From: Leguminivora glycinivorella
Taxonomy: Eukaryota > Arthropoda > Insecta > Lepidoptera > Tortricidae
Direction: 5' to 3'
DNA: 64,000 bases
Assembly (NCBI RefSeq): GCF_023078275.1
Contig: NC_062974.1
Location: 28,167,033 to 28,231,032 of the forward strand
The notes below the pieces were generated by a model. That model saw only the letters and a list, made by a program, of their open reading frames with translations, was not told the DNA's origin and did not search any database. Positions 12,201 to 21,588 of this stretch are shown here, one piece after another (the stretch's first letter is position 1; every line of letters starts with the position of its first letter). A program made the translations under genes and the position numbers.

Positions 12201-12552
12201 GTTTGAGCTGGAAGTTGCTCTCAACTCCAACAGAGAGCCTTATTTCACCACCCACGTCACCGATTACGGAGACCTACTCCCTGGTAGAAAATACTACTGT
12301 GATATTGACCATGTGAAAGAATTGACAGATGTAAGTCTAATAACAGGAAAAATCAGAGAGACTAAACTGAACCATGATGGAAACGGCATGGAATTAGAAG
12401 CAAAAACCAACTGGGCATTAGAGAACATTGGGCAGAATTTACAAGAGCGCTCCTGGCAGGGACTGGAGCAGAAACTGGGCGAGACTGAAGTGAAACTAGC
12501 GGAGCAGGGAAGGAAGGGCATACCGTTGCAGTACAGCAATGAGCCGGAGTGA
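207..12552 (+). CDS. DPH2: DPH2, 2-(3-amino-3-carboxypropyl)histidine synthase subunit 2 (5' end outside window)
   Basis: Four exons are visible: 207-424, 795-1001, 2012-2265 and 12121-12552 (stop TGA 12550-12552). All junctions are AG/GT and phases fit (1, 1, 0), giving the last 369 residues; the roughly 100 N-terminal residues lie left of the window. Dph2 pairs with Dph1 in the first step of diphthamide synthesis on eEF2, moving the aminocarboxypropyl group of S-adenosylmethionine to a histidine with a 4Fe-4S cluster, in the cytosol. The Dph1/Dph2 signatures HYGHSC (exon 1) and VACPEND (exon 4) carry the expected cysteines, and the C-terminal RSWQGLEQKLGETEV stretch is characteristic of DPH2 rather than DPH1. 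The ATG at 232 and the one at 12004 are internal or intronic, not starts. A poly(A) signal AATAAA lies at 12612-12617. The final intron, 2266-12120, is unusually long and full of repeats. Assignment is by remembered family motifs, with no search run. Confidence 0.93.
425..2011 (+). other. DPH2 introns between exons 1-2 and 2-3
   Basis: Intron 425-794 is AT-rich with no repeat I recognise. Intron 1002-2011 is largely filled by the inverted-repeat element described separately. Just before exon 3 it carries the 14-base palindrome AAGTACGCGTACTT twice, near 1846 and 1908. No other gene is seen. Confidence 0.6.
1147..1667. mobile_element. Non-autonomous inverted-repeat element, about 520 bp
   Basis: The ends are inverted copies: ATTAAGACGATACGGTAG at the left and CTACCGTATCCTCTTAAC at the right, with one or two mismatches. 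It has no coding capacity. A fragment of the same end lies inverted near 10104-10150, so this is a dispersed family. It looks like a MITE in a DPH2 intron. Confidence 0.6.
2397..2584. mobile_element. Truncated copy of the CCATCTGTACTGAAA element
   Basis: It shares the core with copies at 11841-12087, 13111-13354 and 36388-36577: AAGTTCGAAA, CGACACGAGTTACGAATT, TTTTTCAGTACAG and TCGCACTAGTGCGTAAA in the same order. The left part and outer motif are missing. Confidence 0.6.
2581..2632 (+). repeat. Head fragment of a lepidopteran interspersed repeat (CAAGTGCGAGTCGG type)
   Basis: The string begins CCGGCCAAGTGCGAGTCGG and includes GGGTTCCGTAC. The same family recurs, longer, at 10917-11835, where it closes with GGTACGGAACCC. 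I recognise it as a common lepidopteran interspersed repeat; its superfamily is uncertain. Confidence 0.55.
2847..2970. mobile_element. Foldback element (ACTAAAGTTATC family), copy a
   Basis: Two arms, CACTAAAGTTATCCAGCCG and CGGCTTGATAACTTAGTG, are inverted around a short centre that includes GTCCCTTTC / GAAAGGGAC. Related copies lie at 4821-4935 and 13905-14008. Confidence 0.6.
4821..4935. mobile_element. Foldback element (ACTAAAGTTATC family), copy b with full ends
   Basis: The outer ends ACCCCCTTATTCATAA and TTATGAATAAGGGGGT are perfect inverted repeats, so this copy gives the true family termini. The inner part matches copy a. Confidence 0.65.
4973..6376 (+). repeat. 702-bp tandem duplication spanning a LINE 5' junction
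   Basis: Sequence 4973-5674 repeats as 5675-6376 with an exact 702-bp offset and no difference that I noticed. It covers about 360 bp of host flank, the 13-bp target-site duplication and about 330 bp of LINE. The first copy leaves a dead reading-frame fragment at 5332-5691; the second continues into the rest of the LINE. Confidence 0.9.
6050..7984 (+). pseudogene. LINE reverse transcriptase, truncated and frameshifted
   Basis: The frame runs open from the 5' truncation to a stop at 6445-6447. A second frame, starting at ATG 6434, continues the same protein for 516 residues to 7984. The break lies around 6429-6434 and fits a single extra base. Within the second frame I see the RT metal-binding Asp region FVDLNKAFD (about residues 87-95), the catalytic FADD (about 208-212), the post-RT LLYGAETW motif, and a C2H2-like finger CPSC...H...C near the end. 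All RT motifs seen are intact, but the missing endonuclease and the frameshift mean the copy is dead. The fragment at 5332-5691 is a duplicate of its first part. Transcription direction matches the host gene, DPH2. Confidence 0.8.
6050..8022 (+). mobile_element. 5'-truncated non-LTR retrotransposon with 13-bp target-site duplication
   Basis: TATACTAACCGAT is present just left (6037-6049; also 5335-5347 in the duplicated flank) and just right (8023-8035) of the element, marking its insertion. No poly(A) tail precedes the right copy. The endonuclease half is missing; what remains is the RT linker, RT domain and a C-terminal zinc finger. The reading frame resembles RTE/RTE-X-like LINEs, but I am not sure of the clade. 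Confidence 0.8.
8757..8895 (-). mobile_element. LINE 3'-tail fragment
   Basis: A TTTATTTATTTA run at the left is followed by a stretch containing GTGCGTTGCCGGCCTTTAAG, which I recall as a common lepidopteran LINE tail. A (TA)n microsatellite follows at about 8920-8951. Confidence 0.45.
9685..9905. mobile_element. Inverted element with TATCCGATCCGATATCGG ends
   Basis: Two inverted blocks contain CACATTATCCGATCCGATAT and its complement, plus GATGTAGGACCGATATC. The same family occurs at 35207-35330 in an NBAS intron. No coding capacity; MITE-like. Confidence 0.6.
10917..11835 (+). repeat. Lepidopteran interspersed repeat, about 0.9 kb
   Basis: It starts at GGTCAAGTGCGAGTCGG and ends with GACAGACAGACACACGAG, GGGTTCCG and GGTACGGAACCC. 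Short frames within it are not conserved proteins. Confidence 0.55.
11841..12087. mobile_element. CCATCTGTACTGAAA element abutting a DPH2 acceptor
   Basis: CCATCTGTACTGAAA stands at the left end, CCATCTGTACTAAAA at the right end in the same orientation, and the complement TTTTTCAGTATAGATGG inside. The right end is about 33 bases before the last DPH2 exon, within branch-point distance of its acceptor. Confidence 0.65.
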
Positions 12553-12893
12553 TTTTTAATTGATATATTTTTATTATTTACAGTACAAAGGGTTTTAGTC
12601 TATGACGTTGTAATAAATAATGAAAGAAATTAGTTTGTGTTTATATAAGCCTGTAAAGCCTGATGTACACAAAAAAAGAAACTAGGCAACTTTAGCGTGC
12701 TATCAAGACATTTAATTTACATAGGGCTTTAGGTACAATCTCTAGCCAACTTGTCTAAAGGCCAACTTTTACCTGCAAAAGATTCTTCGTGGCCCAAATT
12801 TTTTTATAAACAAAATTTATTACAAAATTAAATTTAATAATAGCTTCAGAGTGCTTTTACATGTCACTCAACATGACTAATTCAACACGTAAC
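12553..12893. other. Convergent intergenic gap DPH2/CCDC124
   Basis: It holds the two 3' UTRs. AATAAA at 12612-12617 serves DPH2; TTTATT at 12816-12821 reads AATAAA on the minus strand for CCDC124. I see nothing else. Confidence 0.7.
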
Positions 12894-14871
12894 CTAAGCA
12901 CTGATCTTAGAATTGAGGGGGTTCTGCGGAGACTTGAGCCACTCTTTCCGGAGCAGCTGCTTGAGTTGTGAGAGACGGAGAGTGGGGTTCTCTTCCTTGA
13001 GGCGCGGCATTGTGACTTCTTCAAAGGCAGTGTATGCAGCCTTAAGCCGCTTTTCAGGATGCCTGTCGATTTCTGTTTTGTCACTAGAAAAAAATATAAA
13101 GGTTATGGCCCCATCTTTATTGAAATAGTACATTTCGATACAAGTGCGAAAAAGAGGAAGTTCGAAACGAGTGGCGATAAATTAAAACACGACCGAAGGG
13201 AGTGTTTTAAATCGACACGAGTTACGAATTCCCTTTTCGCACGTGTATCGAACGACGTTTTTCAGTACAGATGAGCCTCCGAAGTTTCGACCTGGCATAT
13301 AATGAACCACTTCTCGAACTAGTGCGTAAAAAAACGACCATCTGTACTGAAAATTAGTTATGCTATTTGCTAAGTTGGATCTTAAGCAAGATGGAGAGAA
13401 AACTGATTTAGTGAAGCTTGGCCAAGAGTTTTTGGAGCAAATTCTACATTTTTTATTTTATTACAAATCATCACTACTTTTAAAAAATCTCGTATCTCAC
13501 GCTGTTCCTCAAAGTTAAAACGCAGTAAGTCGATATGCATTCCATACATACTTACTACAATTTTCTTTTCATTGACAGATGAAGATACAAGTTTTTTTTA
13601 AAAGTAGTGACGAAATGTAAGTTGAGAATTTTTTTTTAAAAATGATTACAGTGGCCTAATAGTCTTCAACACTGAGTTTACAATTGAATTACCTGAGCAG
13701 AGAAATGGCTTCATCCACAGACTGTGCCACTTCGCCGTCCAACTGTATCCTGTTGAGATTCTCCTCCAGTGGAGGCTCCTCCACAACCACTCGTGCAGGC
13801 TGCAAGAGAAAGAGGAACAGTGAAAAATATTACTAAAGAACAATATTACTTATTTAAGTAATATTTAGCTGGATCCAGAGAGAGGCATGTTGCGAGGCAA
13901 TGTAAACTTTTTCATTTGTCCTTTTCTATCACACTAATATGTCGGAAAGGGACAAAAAAACTTTATCAGCTTGATAACTTTAGAGTATGATTATGAATAA
14001 GGGGGGGTCAGTATATGTGACGGCAAGCTTGCTCGTCACAGCAAAATGCACATACTGCCTTGACCAAGGCACATATTCATAGCATGTTTTTGTTTACCAT
14101 GCAATCGCATTGCCCCGGGACGCGCCTTGCTGTGTGGACCCAATAAGAAACAAATGCATACATAATATGATTTGTTGAAATGTAAAATGTGCATATACTT
14201 AGCCTTACCGCTGGCTTGGGAGGCTCCGGTTTGACACTCTTCTCCTGGATCTTGGCGATCTGCGCGCGTGTGATCTTGGGCGCCGGAGCCACCTTAGTAG
14301 TAGTGCTCTTTATAGATTCCATCTCCTTTTCTAGAAGAGCTTTAGCCTCTTGCTTCTTCTGTAGCTGCTCTAGACGCTTTTTTTCTTGATCTTCCTGTAT
14401 AAAAATCCTCAAGCATGAAGATACAATTTAGATTTTTTTTTTCTAATTAGATTACAATCAGAAATAGTCTTAAGATTTTAGACTTTCGCCAAGTACCAAA
14501 ATTTGAATAAATTAAACATGAAATGGTATTTAAATACATTATTAGATTTATTAGGAATCATTTTCAGTAGGGGTACTTGTAAAACTACATAGAATTAAAA
14601 GTGACGTCAAAGATCTATATAACAGTCATAGCCATAGCTAAGTCCTACTGACTCTTCAACATCGTCTTATAAATGAGTCAAAAATTAGTAACTTGAAAAC
14701 GCGAATTCCCACCTTTTTTTGTTGTTTCTTTTTAAGTTTATCGTCATTGTCTTCCCACGCCGCGTCTTCGATCATCTTCTTGAGTTTCGCATCTTTTTCA
14801 TTCTTGGCATCCTCTTTGCGTTGCCGAGCTGCCACGGCCTTGCTGTTTTCACCAACAAATTTCTTTGGCAT
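12894..14871 (-). CDS. CCDC124: CCDC124, coiled-coil ribosome-associated protein
   Basis: Four exons on the minus strand: 14713-14871, 14209-14394, 13693-13799 and 12894-13083. They total 642 nt (213 residues plus stop) with canonical junctions and matching phases (0, 0, 2). The start MPKKFVGENSKAVAAR and the C-terminal part (DRHPEKRLKAAYTAFEE, then LSQLKQLLRKEWLKSP) match the CCDC124 family, whose usual length is about 210-225. The N-terminal half is a charged, Lys/Glu-rich helix with coiled-coil character. CCDC124 and its yeast relative Lso2 bind the 80S ribosome at the subunit interface in idle or hibernating ribosomes; a midbody role is also reported in human cells. Intron 3 contains a mobile-element copy (13111-13354) whose end lies less than 30 bases upstream of the last exon. 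Intron 2 contains a foldback fragment. It is convergent with DPH2. Confidence 0.95.
13111..13354. mobile_element. CCATCTGTACTGAAA element in CCDC124 intron 3
   Basis: This is the most complete copy of the family. The core with CGACCGAAGGGAGTGTTTTAA is followed by the TTACGAATT and AGTACAGATG motifs, and the right end is CCATCTGTACTGAAAAT. It begins 28 bases from the CCDC124 last-exon acceptor at 13083/13084. Confidence 0.65.
13905..14008. mobile_element. Foldback element fragment (ACTAAAGTTATC family), copy c
   Basis: It carries TCGGAAAGGGACAAA, ATCAGCTTGATAACTTTAG and the terminal TTATGAATAAGGGGG, as in 4821-4935. The left end is eroded. Confidence 0.55.
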
Positions 14872-15172
14872 GGTGCTGCAATCTGAATAATGGTATATGT
14901 AGCGACATGAAACACTTTAAGTACCAAAGAAGGGGTAAGGTTTCCACAGTATACGAGAAAAATAAACACCTGAAGGTAGGTAACCTCTGGCAACGTAAAT
15001 AAAACTAGTTAGCAAAACTCAGTTGAGAAACTTACATGAAAATCTTATTACACTACAAAACCGTTTTGAATTATGCAAAACAATCACTTTATGTAGCTTT
15101 GTATGTAGTTATTTAGCTCAATTCTTCAAGAAAATTTGGAAAATTCGCGTAATGTTGACTGGTTGTATGTTT
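14872..15172. other. CCDC124 upstream region
   Basis: AT-rich sequence upstream of the CCDC124 start, presumably promoter and 5' UTR. No TATA box or other clear element could be fixed. Confidence 0.4.
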
Positions 15173-15190
15173 TTGACGTGATAACGTCTA

Positions 15191-15778
15191 ATGGCCCCTG
15201 TACACATATGGCCAACGGTTTCACCAACCCCCTTGGCCAAGCGTGTAGAGGGCTACTTGGCCGTAAGTTGGCAGTTGGCGCTTGCGCTTGCCGGCCAACC
15301 GATTGGTGTCGGCTTTTTGTCCACACATCAAAGGATCTTGGCGCCAATGGCCAACTGCGTTTACACGTTGGCGCTTCATTCAGTTGGTCGTCAGCCGTCA
15401 GAGAGGACAGTAGTGAAATATTTACGAAAATAATAAGTTTATCTATGCCAATAATAGTGTAGATTTTAGGAAATAAAATAACCTTGCAAATATTTAATGT
15501 ATTTCCTAAAAAAGATAAATGTTCTTATCAGAATATTCAAAAAAATGATAATATTTCAAATAATTTAATTTTACTACGGGGTTATTATTTTTTAATCAAA
15601 TTTTTCTGACAACGTCTATGACCTAGAATTTCCTAGACTTTTCCATTCCACGTCCATCTTTCATGAAGAGCCAATGCCAAGTGATTGGTTCGCCAATGTG
15701 TAAACAGCGGCTCTTATCTTGGCCAAGGGGTTTCACAAAGGGCTGGTGGAACCGTTGGCCATATATGTACAGCGGCCA
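15191..15778. mobile_element. Inverted-repeat element nested in copy A
   Basis: Left end GGCCCCTGTACACATATGG and right end CCATATATGTACAGCGGCC are inverted repeats; inner TTGGCCAA motifs are also mirrored. The host element reads GTCTAAT before it and ATAACTCG after it, which are adjacent in copy B. Confidence 0.65.
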
Positions 15779-15985
15779 TAATAACTCGTTACTACGGGCA
15801 GCATGCACGAAAAAGATGACGTCATTGTCCCGTTTCGCAATATAGTTTTTGCGCCATCTATTGGCGCGCGTTGGAACTAAGCGGCTGATCGATGCGCTCG
15901 GTATGGTTATAGCGTGTGGCCTGAGTAAAGCACCACAGCTGGGACAGATGGCGCGCCCGTGTGTTGTTCTCGTTAAGCAAGTTAT

Positions 15986-16330
15986 TGCTGCAAGTTTTGA
16001 GACGCAACTATAGGTAAGAGTGAGTGGCAAATATCTGCATCTCTTTCTAGCATATACTTCTGTCTCAAAACTTGCAGCAGCGCCGCAGAGATGGGCAAAT
16101 CGTAATCGATTCCGGATTACACGATTACTTGATTTTACTTTGTAATCCACTACTGGGTGTCAGATTACTTGTAATGTAATCAAGTGAAACGGTAAATTAC
16201 CATTACATATAAAGGAATCACTAATCATCTATACAATAATTACTATTACCAATAATTCGGAATCATAGTCGATTTAAAATAACTGAAATTATTGACTTGA
16301 TTACTTTCAGATTACAAATATGTAGTACCT
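15986..16330. mobile_element. Foldback arms and hAT-like sequence before the satellite
   Basis: TGCTGCAAGTTTTGAGAC (15986-16003) and GTCTCAAAACTTGCAGCA (16062-16079) form an inverted repeat. It is followed by CAGAGATGGGCAAATCG, which resembles hAT-type termini, and many ATTAC/GTAAT motifs. No gene is seen. Confidence 0.4.
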
Positions 16331-16333
16331 CAG

Positions 16334-17471
16334 ATTGCTGACTGTCACTTTGACACAAAAATCATCATGGGTGTCGTAAAATAGGTTTTAGGGGGTGCTG
16401 ATTCCAAAATTAATGACCAATTTGGAATCTGACATTGCTGACTGTCACTTTGACACAAAAGTCGTCATGGGTGTCGTAAAATAGGTTTTAGGGGGTGCTG
16501 ATTCCAAAATGAATGACCTATGTGGAATCTGACATTGCTGACTGTAAACTTTGACACAAAAGTCGTCATGGGTGTCGTAAAATAGGTTTTAGGGAGTTCT
16601 GATTCCAAAATTAATGAACAATGTGGAATCTGACATTGCTGACTGTCACTTTGACACAAAAGTCGTCATGGGTGTCGTAAAATAGGTTTTAGGGGGTGCT
16701 GATTCCAAAATTAATGACCAATTTGGAATCTGACATTGCTGACTGTCACTTTGACACAAAAGTCGTCATGGGTATCGTAAAATAGGTTTTAGGGGGTGCT
16801 GATTCCAAAATGAATGACCAATGTGGAATCTGACATTGCTGACTGTCACTTTGACACAAAAGTCGTCATGGGTGTCGTAAAATAGGTTTTAGGGAGTGCT
16901 GATTCCAAAATTAATGAACAATGTGGAATCTGACATTGCTGACTGTCACTTTGACACAAAAGTCGTCATGGGTGTCGTAAAATAGGTTTTAGGGGGTGCT
17001 GATTACAAAATTAATGACCAATGTGGAATCTGACATTGCTGACTGTCACTTTGACACAAAAGTCGTCATGGGTGTCGTAAAATAGGTTTTAGGGAGTGCT
17101 GATTCCAAAATTAATGAACAATGTGGAATCTGACATTGCTGACTGTCACTTTGACACAAAAGTCGTCATGGGTGTCGTAAAATAGGTTTTAGGGGGTGCT
17201 GATTCCAAAATTAATAACCAATTTGGAATCTGACATTGCTGACTGTCACTTTGACACAAAAGTCGTCACGGGTGTCGTAAAATGGGTTTTAGAGGGTGCT
17301 GCTGCTGATTCCAAAATTAATGAACAATGTGGAATCTGACATTGCTGACTGTCACTTTGACACAAAAGGCATCATGGGTGTCGTAAAATAGGTTTTAGGG
17401 GGTGCTGATTCCAAAATTAATGACCAATGTGGAATCTGACATTGCTGACTGTCACTTTGACACAAAAGTCG
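16334..17471 (+). repeat. 100-bp satellite, 12 copies
   Basis: ATTGCTGACTGTCACTTTG recurs at 16334, 16434, 16534, 16635 and so on to 17441, at steps of 100 (one step of 106 caused by an extra CTG run near 17300). Copies differ at scattered single bases, for example GGGGGTGCTG versus GGGAGTGCTG. No frame is shared between units. Confidence 0.92.
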
Positions 17472-18104
17472 GTATGGTTGTAGCGTGTGGCCTGAGTAAA
17501 GCACCACAGCTGCGACAGATGGCGCGCCCGTGTTTATTATTTTTGAGTGTTTTTAATTTAAAAACATGAAAGATTGCATTAAAATAAGCATCTTTTATAG
17601 AATGAAGTTGTTTGAAAAACCTACTTATTTAGGAGTTAGAGCAGTACGAAGTTGCGAATTTTCCCATAGTATTTACTAAGGCGCCAGAGATTTTTTTTAC
17701 CAATATAACCAATTTAAATAAGGATGTTTTGTTATATAAACTTTTTCTTCTCCATTAATATTTACTGAGATATTAGGGTTCTAAGATTAGTAAATGGCAC
17801 TAGCACTTTAATAAAATTAACGCGTGTCTCGCAAACGGTCTAGGATACAAAATGACGACTTTTATATAGGTATAGGTTAGGTTCGTTAGGTATCTTCAAA
17901 CGGACGAAGGCTCCTATTCTGTGCAGTTTCTGTAATAAGCGGGGCTCCGTCGATATCGCTTTCTGTCTCTGGCGCCTTAGTAATGCTGCGGGAAAATTTT
18001 GCAACTTTGCACCACTCTAACTCCTAAATTAGTAGGTTTTAAAAAAAACTTTAATTTATAAAAGATGCTTATTTTAATGCATTCTTTCTAATAAGAACAA
18101 AACA

Positions 18105-18680
18105 CTATGCTAGAAAGAGTGCAGAGGAAGTTCTGTAGGCACATTTACAAACGACTGTACGGATATTACCCATATATGTATCCATCTCTATTCGTAACAG
18201 GAATGGTTGGTCTTCAAACTCTAGAAACCAGACGGAAACTGCTGCATATTATGCATTACCGCCAACTGTTTCACCATAGAGTAGATGACGCATCCGTGCT
18301 TGAGAGAATGGGGCTGCAAGTGCCAAGAGCGAATGTGGTGGTTGGCATGCCGGGCGCGGTGCCGGCGCGGCGGCGGCGGCGCCTGTTCGCGGCGGCCGGC
18401 GCACCGCTCGAGCCCGAGCTGCTCTTAACCGCATCATGTTGGAGATAGACGATATTGACATATTTGCTGATAGTGTTGGTGTGTTTTACAGAAAACTCTT
18501 AAGGTTCATAGACTCTACACTCCTTAGGTTATTAATGTAATAACCATAGTTTAACTTTTAAGTGTGTTTGCTTTTATTTATGTCAATTTAACATGTACAT
18601 AATTATATTACCACATAAGTGCTTTGGTGAAATACTGTTAACTTTTGTGTATTTTTAATAAATAAATAAATAAATAAAAA
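18105..18680 (+). pseudogene. LINE ORF2 C-terminal fragment, plus orientation
   Basis: Frame 18107-18448 encodes RVQRKFCRHIYKRLYGYYP, then TGMVGLQTLETRRK, matching the C-terminal end of the LINE ORF2 at 58894-61929. An AATAAATAAATAAA tail ends near 18680. It is a 5'-truncated copy inserted in composite element A. Copy B has the empty site (AATAAGAACAAAAAAACGTG around 19800). Confidence 0.85.
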
Positions 18681-19029
18681 AACGTGAAAAAAGTCCCAGA
18701 ATCGGGCCCCTTTTGCTATACTCTGACCGCCCCTGTCTATACTACTGTAATGTTTGACGTTATCACGTTAAACTACCGTCCGTAAACCGACTTTACAGAC
18801 AAACAATTTTTTTTTTTAAACTTAATTTTGTCGAGTTTCAGATACAAGGATATATCGAGCCAAGTTTCTTATAACAGCTATTACAGACAATCGTACCTGA
18901 CCAAGGTCGAGGTGCCTGCCTGCCTCATAAGTAAGAACGGGACAGAGAGATCTTAATTTCACGCTCTCACTTACGGTGCGTCGCACCAAGGTACGGTATG
19001 TATGTCTGTCGACACTTTAAAGTTATTAC

Positions 19030-19900
19030 TTTTTGACGTGATAACGTCTAATAACTCGTTACTACGGGCTGCATGCACGAAAAAGATGACGTCATTGTCC
19101 CGTTCCGCAAGCGAAAGCAAGTGGTTTGTGTATGGACGGTTGGGGTATAAGCAAAAAGGGGCCCGATTTTAGGACAGAAAAATTTTGTGAAAAATTTTCA
19201 TTTATTATTTTTGAGTGTTTGTAATTTAAAAACATGAAGATTGCATTAAAATAAGCATCTTTTATAGAATGAAGTTGTTTGAAAAACCTACTTATTTAGG
19301 AGTTAGAGCAGTACGAAGTTGCGAATTTTCCCATAGTATTTACTAAATTTACGATGATTTTTTTTACCAATATAACCTATGTTAATATTGATAAATCATA
19401 TAGAACACGTTTAAATAAGGATGTTTTGTTATATAAACTTTTTCTTTTCCATTAATATTTATGGGGTTATATAGGGTTCTAAGATTAGTAAATGGCACTA
19501 GCACTTTAATAAAATTAACGCGTGTCTCGCAAACGGTCTAGGATACAAAATGACGACTTTTATATAGGTATAGTTTAGGTTCGTTAGGTATCTTCAAACG
19601 GCCGAAGGCCAAACTGCACAGAATAGGAGCCCCGCGTAAGCGTAAGCGGGGCTCCGTCGATATCGCCTTCTGTCTCTGGCGCCTTAGTAATGCTACGGGA
19701 AAATTTTGCAACTTTGCACCACTCTAACTCCTAAATTAGTAGGTTTTTAAAAAAAACTTTAATTTATAAAAGATGCTTATTTTAATGCATTCTTTCAAAT
19801 AAGAACAAAAAAACGTGAAAAAAAAATTGGTTGTCTGTAAAGTCGGTTTACGGACGGTAGTTTAACGTGATAACGTCAAACATTACAGTAGTATAGACAG
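19030..19900 (+). mobile_element. Composite DNA element, copy B (no LINE insert)
   Basis: It starts at TTTTTGACGTGATAACGTC, runs through the same body as copy A and ends at AACGTGATAACGTCAAAC. It lacks the LINE insert and the satellite, so it shows the uninterrupted element, about 0.85 kb. Confidence 0.65.
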
Positions 19901-21475
19901 GGGCGGTCAGAGTATAGCAAAAGGGGCCCGATTCTGGGACTTTTTTCAAGTTTTTTTATTTATTTATTTAAAAAAAATACACAAAAGTTAACAGTATTTC
20001 ACCAAAGCACTTATGTGGTAATATAATTATGTACATGTTATATTGACATAAATAAAAGCAAACACACTTAAAAGTTAAACTATGGTTATTACATTAATCA
20101 CCTAAGGAGTGTAGAGTCTATAAACCTTAAGAGTTTTCTGTAAAACCCACCAACACTATCAGCAAATATGTCAATATCGTCTGTCTCCAACATGATGCGG
20201 TTAAGAGCAGCTCGGGCTCGAGCAGTGCGCCGGCCGCCGCGAACAGGCGCCGCCGCCGCCGCGCCGGCACCGCGCCCGGCATGCCAACCACCACATTCGC
20301 TCTTGGCACTTGCAGCCCCATTCTCTCAAGCACGGATGCGTCATCTACTCTATGGTGAAACAGTTGGCGGTAATGCATAATATGCAGCAGTTTCCGTCTG
20401 GTTTCTAGAGTTTGAAGACCAACCATTCCTGTTACGAATAGAGATGGATACATATATGGGTAATATCCGTACAGTCGTTTGTAAATGTGCCTACAGAACT
20501 TCCTCTGCACTCTTTCTAGCATAGTGTTTTGTTCTTATTAGAAAGAATGCATTAAAATAAGCATCTTTTATAAATTAAAGTTTTTTTTAAAACCTACTAA
20601 TTTAGGAGTTAGAGTGGTGCAAAGTTGCAAAATTTTCCCGTAGCATTACTAAGGCGCCAGAGACAGAAAGCGATATCGACGGAGCCCCGCTTATTACAGA
20701 AACTGCACAGAATAGGAGCCTTCGGCCGTTTGAAGATACCTAACGAACCTAACCTATACCTATATAAAAGTCGTCATTTTGTATCCTAGACCGTTTGCGA
20801 GACACGCGTTAATTTTATTAAAGTGCTAGTGCCATTTACTAATCTTAGAACCCTAATGTCTCAGTAAATATTAATGGAGAAGAAAAAGTTTATATAACAA
20901 AACATCCTTATTTAAACGTGTTCTATATGATTTATCAATATTAACATAGGTTATATTGGTAAAAAAAATCATCGTAAATTTATTAAGTTTCTGGCGCCTT
21001 AGTAAATTAAATACTATGGGAAAATTCGCAACTTCGTACTGCTCGAACTCCTAAATAAGTAGGTTTTTCAAACAACTTCATTCTATAAAAGATGCTTATT
21101 TTAATGCAATCTTTCATGTTTTTAAATTACAAACACTCAAAAATAATAAACACGGGCGCGCCATCTGTCGCAGCTGTGGTGCTTTACTCAGGCCACACGC
21201 TACAACCATACCGAGCGCATCGATCAGCCGCTTAGTTCCTATGCGCGCCAATAGATGGCGCTTTCGCTCTCTTGGAAAACGGGACAATGACGTCATCTTT
21301 TTCGTGCATGCTGCCCGTAGTAACGAGTTATTAGACGTTATCACGTCAAAAGTCCCAGAATCGGGCCCCTTTTGCAATACTCTGACCGCCCCTGTCTATA
21401 CTACTGTAATGTTTGACGTTATCACGTTAAATTACCGTCCGTAAACCGACTTTACAGACAACTAATTTTTTTACG
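19848..21475 (-). mobile_element. Composite DNA element, copy C, inverted, with LINE insert
   Basis: It is the reverse complement of the copy A body, including the LINE 3' fragment (19965-20522; frame 20127-20522 nearly identical to 18107-18448). It ends at GACGTTATCACGTC and ACGTTATCACGTTAAAT. Copies A and C therefore make a long inverted repeat around copy B. Confidence 0.65.
19965..20522 (-). pseudogene. LINE ORF2 C-terminal fragment, minus orientation
   Basis: It has the same frame as the fragment at 18107-18448 over more than 100 residues, with very few substitutions (for example GAPLEPE versus GALLEPE). It sits at the same position in the host element, so it was copied with that element rather than inserted independently. 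Confidence 0.85.
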
Positions 21476-21588
21476 TTATCTGTGGCTCCGGCTCGTCAAT
21501 CGTGTCATCTGTCAAAATTTAAGGAAAGCGAAGAAGAGTCGAAAATAAACACTTGTGAAAACTCTAATTTTATTCAAAACTAACAATT

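Larger units (their letters stand above)
15173..18805 (+). mobile_element. Composite DNA element, copy A, with nested insertions
   Basis: Its left end TTTTTGACGTGATAACGTC and right end GACGTTATCACGTTAAA are related inverted termini (imperfect palindrome GACGTGATAACGTC). Compared with copy B (19030-19900), copy A is split by an inverted-repeat element at 15191-15778, by a foldback/hAT-like stretch plus 100-bp satellite at about 15971-17471, and by a LINE 3' fragment at about 18105-18680. Sequence on either side of each insertion resumes where copy B is continuous. The superfamily is not recognised; no transposase frame is present. Confidence 0.65.
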
